Part shown: piece by piece, positions 53,323-60,488 of the stretch
How positions within the stretch are numbered: position 1 is the stretch's first letter
Layout: each line of letters starts with the position of its first letter
Source: Hyphomicrobiales bacterium
Lineage (GTDB): Bacteria; Pseudomonadota; Alphaproteobacteria; Rhizobiales; Kaistiaceae
Direction: 5' to 3'
Assembly: GCA_017305635.1 (NCBI GenBank)
Contig: JAFKKF010000016.1
Location: 55,507-119,506, forward strand
Length of the DNA stretch: 64,000 bases
Program-made: the position numbers and the translations under genes
The notes under the pieces: model-generated
The model's input: the letters and a program-made list of their open reading frames with translations, nothing else
Told to the model about the DNA's origin: nothing
Database searches by the model: none

Positions 53323-53745
53323 ATGGACGAGACGTCCCGGCCGGAAGATGGCAGCGAGGAAGCGGTCGCCGAGTACAAGGCGATCCTGAAGCGCGTCATG
53401 GACACGCGGCCCTCGGGCACGCGCCAGCGTCTCGCCGGCGCGCTCGGCAAGAACCGCAGCTTCATCTCGCAGATCACCAATCCGGCCTACGCCACGCCGA
53501 TCCCGGCGCGGCACATCGAGACCGTCTTCGAGATCTGCCACTTCTCGAGCGCCGAGAAGGCGCAGTTCCTCGCCGCCTATACCAGGGCCCATCCGCGCCG
53601 CGTCCCGGCGGTCCGCGACGAGCGGCGGCTCAGGGCGCACACCATCTACCTGCCCGATTTCGGCGAGGCCAAGCGCAACCGCGAGCTCGACCAGATGGTC
53701 GCCGACTTCGTCCAGCGGCTGACCCGCCTGATCGACCATTCCTGA
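53323..53745 (+). CDS. Helix-turn-helix protein inside the dha operon
   Basis: The 140-residue product has an XRE-like DNA-binding helix-turn-helix (GTRQRLAGALGKNRSFISQI, about residues 30-60) and a helical C-terminal region ending RELDQMVADFVQRLTRLIDHS. It is 4 bp after Enzyme I and 13 bp before dhaK. I do not recognise a named family. An operon regulator, or a protein that binds DhaK/DhaL in the way DhaR senses them in E. coli, is an inference from position; the four operator sites upstream of the operon are an obvious place to test it. Confidence 0.78.
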   Translation: MDETSRPEDGSEEAVAEYKAILKRVMDTRPSGTRQRLAGALGKNRSFISQITNPAYATPIPARHIETVFEICHFSSAEKAQFLAAYTRAHPRRVPAVRDERRLRAHTIYLPDFGEAKRNRELDQMVADFVQRLTRLIDHS

Positions 53746-53758
53746 GGGAGGAAAGACG

Positions 53759-54742
53759 ATGAAGAAGTTCATCAACGCCGTCGACGACGTGCTCGCCGAA
53801 AGCCTCGACGGCTTCGCCGCGGCCCATGCCGACCTCGTCACACTCGGGGCGGAACGGAAGTTCGTGCGGCGGGCGACGCCGACGCCCGGCAAGGTGGCGC
53901 TCGTCTCCGGCGGCGGCTCGGGCCACGAGCCGCTTCATGCCGGCTTCGTCGGGCGCGGCATGCTCGACGCCGCCTGCCCCGGCCAGGTCTTCACCTCGCC
54001 GACGCCCGACCAGATGCTGGAGGCGATCGCCGCGGTCGATGGCGGCGCCGGCACGCTGCTCATCGTCAAGAACTACGAGGGCGACGTGATGAACTTCGAC
54101 ATGGCCTCGGAAATGGCGCCGAGCAAGGTCGCCAAGGTGATCACCGACGACGACGTGGCGGTCGAGACCTCGACCTATTCGATCGGACGGCGCGGCGTCG
54201 CCGGCACCATGATCGTGGAGAAGATTGTCGGCGCGGCGGCCGAGGAAGGCCGTGCCCTGGACGAGCTCGCCGCGCTCGGGAGCCGCGTCAACGGCCGCAC
54301 CCGCTCGATGGGCGTGGCGCTCTCCTCCTGCACCGTGCCGGCGGCCGGCAAGCCGACCTTCGCGATCGGCGAGGACGAGATGGAGATGGGCGTCGGCATC
54401 CATGGCGAGCCCGGCCGCCGCCGGGTCAAGCTCGCTTCCGCCGATGCCATTGCCGAGGAGATGATCGGCGCGATCGCCGGCGACCTGCCGGGCACGGGCG
54501 ACTGCCTGCTGCTGGTCAACGGCTTCGGCGCGACCCCGCTGATGGAACTCTACCTGCTCTATCACGCGGCCCGCTCGCGGCTGGAAAGCCGGGGCTTCAA
54601 GGTGACGCGCTCGCTCTGCGGCAACTACGTCACCTCGCTCGACATGGCCGGCTGCTCCTTCACCGTCTCGCTGCTCGACGGCGAAGCGACGCGGCTCTGG
54701 GATGCGCCGGTGCATACGCCGGCGCTCCGCTGGGGCGCGTGA
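53759..54742 (+). CDS. dhaK: Dihydroxyacetone kinase substrate-binding subunit DhaK
   Basis: This 327-residue subunit binds dihydroxyacetone covalently through the catalytic His of MGVGIHGEPGRRRVK and has the conserved GGGSGHEPLHAGFVG and KNYEGDVMNFDMASE motifs. The substrate Asp and Gly segments are intact. In standard operons dhaK comes first; here it is last, separated from dhaL by DhaM, HPr, EI and an HTH gene. With the ABC importer upstream, the operon converts an imported polyol-derived triose to dihydroxyacetone phosphate. Confidence 0.95.
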   Translation: MKKFINAVDDVLAESLDGFAAAHADLVTLGAERKFVRRATPTPGKVALVSGGGSGHEPLHAGFVGRGMLDAACPGQVFTSPTPDQMLEAIAAVDGGAGTLLIVKNYEGDVMNFDMASEMAPSKVAKVITDDDVAVETSTYSIGRRGVAGTMIVEKIVGAAAEEGRALDELAALGSRVNGRTRSMGVALSSCTVPAAGKPTFAIGEDEMEMGVGIHGEPGRRRVKLASADAIAEEMIGAIAGDLPGTGDCLLLVNGFGATPLMELYLLYHAARSRLESRGFKVTRSLCGNYVTSLDMAGCSFTVSLLDGEATRLWDAPVHTPALRWGA

Positions 54743-54902
54743 TCGCTACGATTTTAGCGGTCGCGGTGAAGCTGGCTTAACCACCCCATGCCGATGCGGC
54801 TCCGGCCACCTCCGCCGTGACCCGAACCTTTACCTTCGTCGGACATGCTCCCGTCCGCGTATCGCCGCGTCCTCCGCCGGCGGCCGCGCGAAGGGCGTGG
54901 AA

Positions 54903-56612
54903 ATGAGCGACCATCACGACAACGAACTCGGCTATGTCACCGCGGTGAGCGGCGCCCGCTGCACGGTGCGTCTCCACAAGCGCGAGGACGGGGACGAGCA
55001 CGACCGGGTGACCATCGGCCGGCTGGTCGCCGTCCATACCGGGACGGCCGAGGTGATCGGCGTCGTCTCCAGGGTCACCGTGCAGTCGCCGCCGCCATCC
55101 GAGCCCGGCGGCAGCATCGTCATCGACATCGACTTCCTCGGCGAGATCAAGGCGCATGGCACGCCGAAGGCGTTCTTCCAGCGCGGCGTCAGCGAATATC
55201 CGACGATCGGCGACACGACCGGCTTCCTCGGCAGCGCCGACCTCGCCCTCATCCACCATATCGGCGAGGGACAGGTCATCGAGGTCGGAAAGCTGAAGCT
55301 CGATGCCTCGGTGCCGGCCTTCATCAATTTCGAGGAGCTGCTCCGCAAGCACTTCGCCGTGCTCGGCACGACCGGCGTCGGCAAGTCGACCAGCGTGGCG
55401 CTCATCCTCCAGGAAATCCTGAAGGTAAAGGCAAGCCTCCGGATCTTCCTCTTCGACCCGCACAACGAATATGCCCATTGCTTCGGCGAGCTCGCCTACG
55501 TGGTCAGCCCGAAGAACCTGCAGCTGCCGTTCTGGCTGTTCAACTTCGAGGAGATCGTCGACGTCTTCTTCCGCGGCCGGCCGGGAGTCGAGGAGGAGAC
55601 CGAAATCCTCTCCGAGCTGATCCCCATCGCCAAGGCCCAGTTCGCGGCCAATGCGCGCGCCGACCGCATCCAGCTGCGCAAGGCCTCCAGCAACGGCTAC
55701 ACCGCCGACACGCCGGTGCCCTACCGCATCTCGGACCTCGTCGCGCTCATCAACGACCGCATGGGCAAGCTCGAGAACCGGCAGTCGTGGACCAAGTACA
55801 ACCGGCTGATCCAGCGCATCGAAAGCCTCGGCCACGATTCCCGCTATACCTTCATGTTCAACAACCTCTTCGTCGAGGACATGATGGTGCGCGTGCTCGG
55901 CGACCTGTTCCGCATGCCGACCCACGGCCGGCCGATCACGGTGATGCAGCTCGCCGGCTTCCCGGCGGAAGTGGTCGATTCGGTCGTCTCGGTCATGTGC
56001 CGCATGGCCTTCGATTTCGGCGTATGGAGCGACGGCGCCGCGCCCCTCCTCGTCGTCTGCGAGGAGTCGCACCGCTACGCGCCGGCCGACCGCAAGCTCG
56101 GCTTCGGCCCGACCCGCAAGGCGATCTCGCGCATCGCCAAGGAAGGCCGCAAGTACGGCGTGTTCCTCGGCGCTATCACGCAGCGCCCGGCCGACCTCGA
56201 CCCCACCATCCTGTCGCAGTGCTCGACGGTCTTCGCCATGCGCATGGCCAACGAGCGCGACCAGGCGATCGTGCGCTCGGCGGTGCCCGACGCCGGCGCG
56301 AGCCTCATCGAGCTGCTCGCCTCGCTCGGCACGCGCGAGGCGGTCGCCTTCGGCGAAGGCGTGGCGTTGCCGATGCGCTTCCGCTTCGCCGACATGGCCG
56401 CCGACCGCCTGCCGCGCAGCCAGTCGGGCTGGCAGGTGCGGCTCGACGCCGACGGCCAGATCGACCGCGATTTCATGGAGGCCGTGGTCGAGCGCTGGCG
56501 CGAGGCCTCGACGACCAATTCCCGCCCGAAGGGCGGCCTCGCCTCGCTCGACGAGGCGCTGGAAGTCAATGCCGGGCTCGGTGCGCCGCTGATCCCGCGG
56601 CGGGCGGGGTAG
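54903..56612 (+). CDS. HerA-like ATPase (DUF87, HAS-barrel)
   Basis: The 569-residue protein has an N-terminal HAS-barrel (about 1-100) and a FtsK/HerA-type ATPase core: Walker A (AVLGTTGVGKSTSVALIL), Walker B followed by Glu (LLVVCEESHRYAPAD), and a Gln/Arg segment (GVFLGAITQRPADLD; SQCSTVFAMRMANERDQ). HerA proteins are hexameric DNA translocases that usually work with the NurA nuclease in archaea; bacterial forms are often unassociated or belong to defence systems. No nurA gene is adjacent, and the next gene is a DUF559 nuclease-like protein. The ATG at 54903 is chosen over a start 67 codons upstream. Confidence 0.88.
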   Translation: MSDHHDNELGYVTAVSGARCTVRLHKREDGDEHDRVTIGRLVAVHTGTAEVIGVVSRVTVQSPPPSEPGGSIVIDIDFLGEIKAHGTPKAFFQRGVSEYPTIGDTTGFLGSADLALIHHIGEGQVIEVGKLKLDASVPAFINFEELLRKHFAVLGTTGVGKSTSVALILQEILKVKASLRIFLFDPHNEYAHCFGELAYVVSPKNLQLPFWLFNFEEIVDVFFRGRPGVEEETEILSELIPIAKAQFAANARADRIQLRKASSNGYTADTPVPYRISDLVALINDRMGKLENRQSWTKYNRLIQRIESLGHDSRYTFMFNNLFVEDMMVRVLGDLFRMPTHGRPITVMQLAGFPAEVVDSVVSVMCRMAFDFGVWSDGAAPLLVVCEESHRYAPADRKLGFGPTRKAISRIAKEGRKYGVFLGAITQRPADLDPTILSQCSTVFAMRMANERDQAIVRSAVPDAGASLIELLASLGTREAVAFGEGVALPMRFRFADMAADRLPRSQSGWQVRLDADGQIDRDFMEAVVERWREASTTNSRPKGGLASLDEALEVNAGLGAPLIPRRAG

Positions 56613-56657
56613 GCCCTATACGGCGCCGCCGATGTGGCACTACCCTCGAAGCGAACA

Positions 56658-56708
56658 GCCCTCCCCTTGCGGGAGGGCCGAAACTGCGCCAGCAGTTTCG
56701 GGGAGGGG
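56658..56708. repeat. Family B palindromic repeat, copy 1
   Basis: This 51-bp element has an outer stem (CCCTCCCC with GGGGAGGG), a first hairpin CCTCCCCttgcGGGAGG and a second hairpin GAAACTGCgccaGCAGTTTC. It lies 20 bp upstream of the DUF559 start in direct orientation. A nearly identical copy in inverted orientation ends the DUF559 coding region. Confidence 0.88.
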
Positions 56709-56727
56709 TTCAGCGCGGAGGGTTGCC

Positions 56728-57153
56728 ATGCCGCATCAGCCGGTGCCGCCGTCCTCACGCAAGTTCGGGCGGGTCATGCGGCAGGCCATGACCCCGGCCG
56801 AGGTCAGGCTCTGGATGAAGCTCCGTAACCGGCAGCTCGGGGACTTGCGCTTCCGGCGCCAGATGCCGCTCGGCCCCTTCATCGTGGATTTCTATTGCCC
56901 GGAACGCAAACTGGTCATCGAGATCGACGGGAGCCAGCATTTCGAGGCGCCCGGCGAGGCCGCCGACGCCCGGCGCGACGCCTGGCTGCGGGAGTCGGGA
57001 AACGTCGTGCTGCGGTTCAGCAACCGGGACGTGACGTCGAATCTCGCCGGCGTTTGCGAGGCCATTCTCGCGGCGACCGAGGGCGGACGGGAAGAATACC
57101 CCTCCCCGAAACCGGCTCTGCCGGTTTCGGCCGTCCCGCAAGGGGAGGGCTAA
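56728..57153 (+). CDS. DUF559 (VSR-like, PD-(D/E)xK-type) endonuclease-domain protein
   Basis: The 141-residue protein has the DUF559 core (about 15-120): ARLWMKLRN-like EVRLWMKLRNRQLGDLRFRRQ, FIVDFYCPERKLVIEIDGSQ with the Asp and the Glu-x-Asp of a restriction-like active site, and a final NVVLRFSNRDV. This fold resembles Vsr mismatch endonucleases. The last roughly 18 codons, including the end before the stop, are supplied by an inverted family B repeat (57099-57150). DUF559 genes are often found beside such repeats, but their function is not established. Ribosome site GGAGGG is weak but present. Confidence 0.88.
   Translation: MPHQPVPPSSRKFGRVMRQAMTPAEVRLWMKLRNRQLGDLRFRRQMPLGPFIVDFYCPERKLVIEIDGSQHFEAPGEAADARRDAWLRESGNVVLRFSNRDVTSNLAGVCEAILAATEGGREEYPSPKPALPVSAVPQGEG
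57099..57150. repeat. Family B palindromic repeat, inverted copy 2, encoding the DUF559 C-terminus
   Basis: Reverse-complemented, this 52-bp copy matches the 56658 element except in the second inner hairpin, which is GAAACCGGCagaGCCGGTTTC. The stem is kept although its bases differ. It is read as codons for residues after about 123 of the DUF559 protein, and the TAA stop follows immediately. Confidence 0.88.
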
Positions 57154-57216
57154 GTCGCGCCGATGGCGCGCTCGTTCTGCACCGCCTCAAGCGAAGCACC
57201 GTCGTCCCAACGAACA

Positions 57217-57267
57217 ACCCTCCCCTTGCGGGAGGGTTGAAGCTGCGACAGCAGCTTCGGGGAGGGG
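57217..57267. repeat. Family B palindromic repeat, copy 3
   Basis: A 51-bp direct-orientation copy 64 bp after the DUF559 stop. Its inner hairpin is GAAGCTGCgacaGCAGCTTC, a third version with base changes on both sides of the stem. It lies 24 bp before the secB stop, between convergent genes, and could also serve as a terminator. Confidence 0.85.
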
Positions 57268-57290
57268 TGACTGCCTATATCTCAGAAAGG

Positions 57291-57776
57291 CTACGCCCGG
57301 CCGACGCCGCCCTGCTGCGCCTGGGCCTCGGCGACGCGCTGGCGGTAGAGCGCGACGAAATCGATCGGGTCGATCATCAGCGGCGGGAAGCCGCCATTGC
57401 GGCTGGCATCCGAGACGATCTGGCGGGCAAAGGGAAAGAGCAGCCGCGCGCATTCGACCATGAGGAGCGGCTGGACGGCATCGGGCGGGATGTTGACCAG
57501 CCGGAACATGCCGGCATAGACGAGCTCGATCGCGAAGACGACGCTGTCGCCCTCGGCGGCGCGCACGTCGAGGCTGAGGCTGACCTCAGCCTCGCCATTG
57601 ACCGGCTGGCCGGCCTGGACGTTGACCCCGATGCTGATCTGCGGCGCGCTCTGGCGGGCGCGGAGCGACTGGGGCGCCCCCGGATTCTCGAAGGAGAAAT
57701 CCTTCACGTATTGCGCCAGGACGCTGAGGCTCTGGGGCTGGGTCGCCGTGGCGCCGCCATTGTTGGTATCTGCCAT
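57291..57776 (-). CDS. secB: Protein-export chaperone SecB
   Basis: This 161-residue tetrameric chaperone holds preproteins unfolded for SecA. Motifs include LAQYVKDFSFENPGAP, EAEVSLSLDVRA, FAIELVYAGMFRLVNIP, LLMVECARLLFPFARQIVS and GGFPPLMIDPIDFVALY. The ATG at 57776 gives the usual length; a longer frame to 57821 has no start-site support. It is divergent from the Tim44-like gene, an arrangement commonly seen in alphaproteobacteria. Confidence 0.96.
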   Translation of the reverse strand: MADTNNGGATATQPQSLSVLAQYVKDFSFENPGAPQSLRARQSAPQISIGVNVQAGQPVNGEAEVSLSLDVRAAEGDSVVFAIELVYAGMFRLVNIPPDAVQPLLMVECARLLFPFARQIVSDASRNGGFPPLMIDPIDFVALYRQRVAEAQAQQGGVGRA

Positions 57777-57969
57777 TACTCGACCCTTCCCCCTTACCAA
57801 TCCGTGGTTGCAGACCGGCACCGCCGGTGCGTTGCCGGGTGGCTACCACGCGGCCGGCGCCCCTGCAAGGCGAGGCCGGCCCTTGCCGGACTCGCGCCCC
57901 CGCCCGATATCCCCTACATATGGCCGCAATGATCGCTGAACCTTACGGCCCGCTGCAGGTCGCCGCCCG

Positions 57970-58695
57970 ATGAACGGCTTTCTCGACATCTATTCGATCA
58001 TCTTCCTGGTGATCGCCGTGGTTATTTTCGTGCGCCTGAGGAGCGTGCTCGGCAAGCGCACGGGCAGCGAGCGGCCGCCGGTCGATCCCTATTCGCGCCG
58101 CGAGGCGCCGCCGACCGCCGGCCCCGGTGACGAGAAGGTGATCAGCCTGCCGCGGCGGCCGGCCGAAGTGGGCGCCGTTCCGCAGGCGAAGACCGAGGCC
58201 GCGGCCGAGGACCGGGTCAGGACCATCGCGCCGCCCGGCACGCCGATCGGCGCGGGGCTCACCGCCATCGCCGCCGCCGACCGCAGCTTCGACGCCGCCG
58301 CCTTCCTCAACGGCGCCAAGGCCGCCTACGAGATGATCGTCACGGCCTTCGCCGAGGGCGACCGCAAGACGCTCCGCAACCTCCTTAGCCGCGAGGTCTA
58401 TGACGGCTTCGTCTCGGCCATCGGCCAGCGCGAGTCGCGCGGCGAGAAGATCGAGTTCAAGTTCGTCGGCATCGACAAGGCGGAAGTGACCGAGGCCTCG
58501 CTGAAGAACAGCACGGCGCAGGTGACGGTGCGCTTCGTCACCAAGCTCGTCTCGGCCACCCATGACAAGGACGGCAAGGTGATCGACGGCGATCCCGTCC
58601 ATGTCGGCGACGTCACCGACATCTGGACCTTTGCCCGCGACGTCACGTCGCGCGATCCGAACTGGAAGCTGGTGGCGACCGAATCGGTCGAATAG
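57970..58695 (+). CDS. Tim44-like domain inner-membrane protein (TimA)
   Basis: This 241-residue protein has one N-terminal helix (IYSIIFLVIAVVIFVRL), a charged linker (about 25-95) and a C-terminal Tim44/TimA domain (about 100-240) with KAAYEMIVTAFAEGDRKTL, RNLLSREVYDGF and a final WTFARDVTSRDPNWKLVAT. Its mitochondrial relative is the membrane anchor of the protein-import motor; in alphaproteobacteria it is a conserved membrane protein with less certain function. It is followed by mltA in the same direction. Confidence 0.93.
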   Translation: MNGFLDIYSIIFLVIAVVIFVRLRSVLGKRTGSERPPVDPYSRREAPPTAGPGDEKVISLPRRPAEVGAVPQAKTEAAAEDRVRTIAPPGTPIGAGLTAIAAADRSFDAAAFLNGAKAAYEMIVTAFAEGDRKTLRNLLSREVYDGFVSAIGQRESRGEKIEFKFVGIDKAEVTEASLKNSTAQVTVRFVTKLVSATHDKDGKVIDGDPVHVGDVTDIWTFARDVTSRDPNWKLVATESVE

Positions 58696-58713
58696 CGGCT
58701 ATCCTCGCCGGCG

Positions 58714-59784
58714 ATGAACGACGCTTCGCCACCGCCCGGCCTCGAACCCCTGCCTTTTGCCGCCCTGCCCGGCTGGGCCGACGACGACCATGCCGCCGCT
58801 TTCCGCGCCTTCCGCCGCGGCAGCGCGGTGCTTGCGGAACACCCGCCGAAGACGCGCGCGCTCGGCATGGACGGCGCCCTGCTGGCGGAAGCGCTCCGCC
58901 GGGCGGAGAATCTGCCGGCCGACCTCTCCGCCGGCCATGCCCGGCAGTTCTTCGAGGTGCATTTCACGCCCCGGCGCATCGTGCCGCCGGCCGGCTTCTT
59001 CACCGGCTATTACGAGCCGGTAGTGGCGGGGTCGCGGAAGCGGTCGGCGCGCTTTCCGGTGCCCCTCCTCCGCCCGCCGGCCGACCTGGTCGAGATCGAA
59101 CCGGGAAGCGTGCCGGGCCTGTCGCCCGATTTCCGTTTCGCGCGGCGGACGGGCGACGGCTTCGCCGAGCACCCCGACCGCGGCGCCGTCATGGCCGGCG
59201 CCCTCGACGGCCGGGACCTCGAGCTCGTCTGGCTGGCCGACTGGATCGAGGCCTTCTTCATCCATGTGCAGGGAGCGGCACGCATCCGTCTCGCGGAAGG
59301 CGGCGAGATGCGCGTCACCTATGCCGCCAAGTCCGGCCACGCCTATTCGCCGGTCGGCAAGGTGTTGCTCGAACGCGGCGTCGCGCCGCCGGTCACCATG
59401 CAGGTGATCCGCGCCTGGCTCGCCGCGCATCCGGACGATCTCGCGAGCGTGCTCGCCACCAACCGCTCCTACATCTTCTTCCGTGAGGCGGCCGTGGACG
59501 ATCCCGCGCTCGGGCCGATCGCGGCGGCCAAGGTGCCGCTCAGCGAAGGCCGCAGCCTCGCCGTCGACCGGCTGCTACATACCTTCCACACGCCGGTCTT
59601 CGTCGACACGACGACGCCCGACGGCGCGCCCTATCGCCGCCTGATGATCGCGCAGGATACCGGCTCGGCGATCGTCGGCCCGGGACGCGGCGACATCTTC
59701 TTCGGCTCCGGCGATGCGGCGGGCGAGATCGCCGGGCGCATGAAGGCCTCCGGCGGATTCTTCATCCTCGCGCCGAAGCCATGA
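58714..59784 (+). CDS. mltA: Membrane-bound lytic murein transglycosylase A
   Basis: This 356-residue protein cleaves peptidoglycan glycan strands with 1,6-anhydro product formation. It has the MltA domain (FFTGYYEPVVAGSRK; AFFIHVQGAARIRL) and a C-terminal 3D domain with the catalytic Asp in IAQDTGSAIVGPGRGDIF. A lipobox is not visible at the start, although the family is usually lipid-anchored. The ATG at 58714 may be a little upstream or downstream of the true start. It overlaps smr by 4 bp. Confidence 0.93.
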   Translation: MNDASPPPGLEPLPFAALPGWADDDHAAAFRAFRRGSAVLAEHPPKTRALGMDGALLAEALRRAENLPADLSAGHARQFFEVHFTPRRIVPPAGFFTGYYEPVVAGSRKRSARFPVPLLRPPADLVEIEPGSVPGLSPDFRFARRTGDGFAEHPDRGAVMAGALDGRDLELVWLADWIEAFFIHVQGAARIRLAEGGEMRVTYAAKSGHAYSPVGKVLLERGVAPPVTMQVIRAWLAAHPDDLASVLATNRSYIFFREAAVDDPALGPIAAAKVPLSEGRSLAVDRLLHTFHTPVFVDTTTPDGAPYRRLMIAQDTGSAIVGPGRGDIFFGSGDAAGEIAGRMKASGGFFILAPKP

Positions 59785-60332
59785 CCCGCCGGCGGCGCCC
59801 GCTTTCGGAGGAAGAGCGTGCGCTCTGGCAGCGCGTCGCCGAAAGCGCCGAGCCGCTCCATCGCGGCAAGCGCGTCGCCGCCCCTCCCGCCGAAGCGGCC
59901 GAGGAAAAGCCGAAGCCCCGGCAGAAGGTGCAGGCGCCCGCGCTGGCGCCCTATGTGGCGCCGCCTCAGGCCGCGCCGGCGCCGGCCGCCATAGACCGGC
60001 GCACGCGGGCCCGGCTGACGCGGGGCAGCCTCGACGTCGATGCGCGCATCGACCTGCACGGGCTCCGGCAGGACGCCGCCCACCATCGCCTGCGCAGCTT
60101 CCTCCTCCGCGGCCAGGAAGAGGGCCACCGGCTGGTCCTGGTGATCACGGGCAAGGGGAGCACCGCCTCGCCCGGCGATTTCGGGCGCGAGGAGCGCGGG
60201 ATACTCCGCCGATCGGTGCCAGCCTGGCTCGATTCGGCCGAGTTCCGAGCGCTCGTCGCCGGCTATGACGAGGCCGGCCCCCGCCATGGCGGGGGCGGCG
60301 CGCTCTACGTGCGGATCCGGCGGCGGCGCTGA
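59781..60332 (+). CDS. Smr/MutS2-like domain nuclease-family protein
   Basis: The 183-residue protein has a low-complexity N-terminus and a C-terminal Smr domain (about 85-183) with the marker motifs IDLHGLRQDAAHHRLRSFLL (LDLHG) and LVLVITGKGSTAS (TGKG). Smr domains bind or cleave DNA or RNA and are found at the end of MutS2. It overlaps mltA by 4 bp, a pairing found in many alphaproteobacteria. Between this gene and the next is a palindromic element. Confidence 0.93.
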   Translation: MTRRRRPLSEEERALWQRVAESAEPLHRGKRVAAPPAEAAEEKPKPRQKVQAPALAPYVAPPQAAPAPAAIDRRTRARLTRGSLDVDARIDLHGLRQDAAHHRLRSFLLRGQEEGHRLVLVITGKGSTASPGDFGREERGILRRSVPAWLDSAEFRALVAGYDEAGPRHGGGGALYVRIRRRR

Positions 60333-60340
60333 GAAGCTAG

Positions 60341-60475
60341 GCGCCCCCTCCACCATGCTACGCATGGTCCCCCTCCCCCGCTATCGCAGGGGGGAACCGG
60401 GTCGCGACCTTGATGAAGGCGGCTCCTCCCCCGTTTACGGGGGAGGGGACCGCCGATAGGCGGTGGAGGGGGCGC
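60341..60475. repeat. 135-bp element with perfect 14-bp terminal inverted repeats
   Basis: The ends GCGCCCCCTCCACC (60341-60354) and GGTGGAGGGGGCGC (60462-60475) are exact inverted repeats. Inside are further palindromes: CCATGC/GCATGG near 60353, CCCCC/GGGGG around 60385, CTCCTCCCCCG/CGGGGGAGGGG near 60425 and ACCGCC/GGCGGT next to the right end. It lies between convergent genes and may end both transcripts. It looks like a non-coding palindromic mobile element (MITE or REP-like). Confidence 0.85.
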
Positions 60476-60488
60476 GTGAAGGGCTGTC

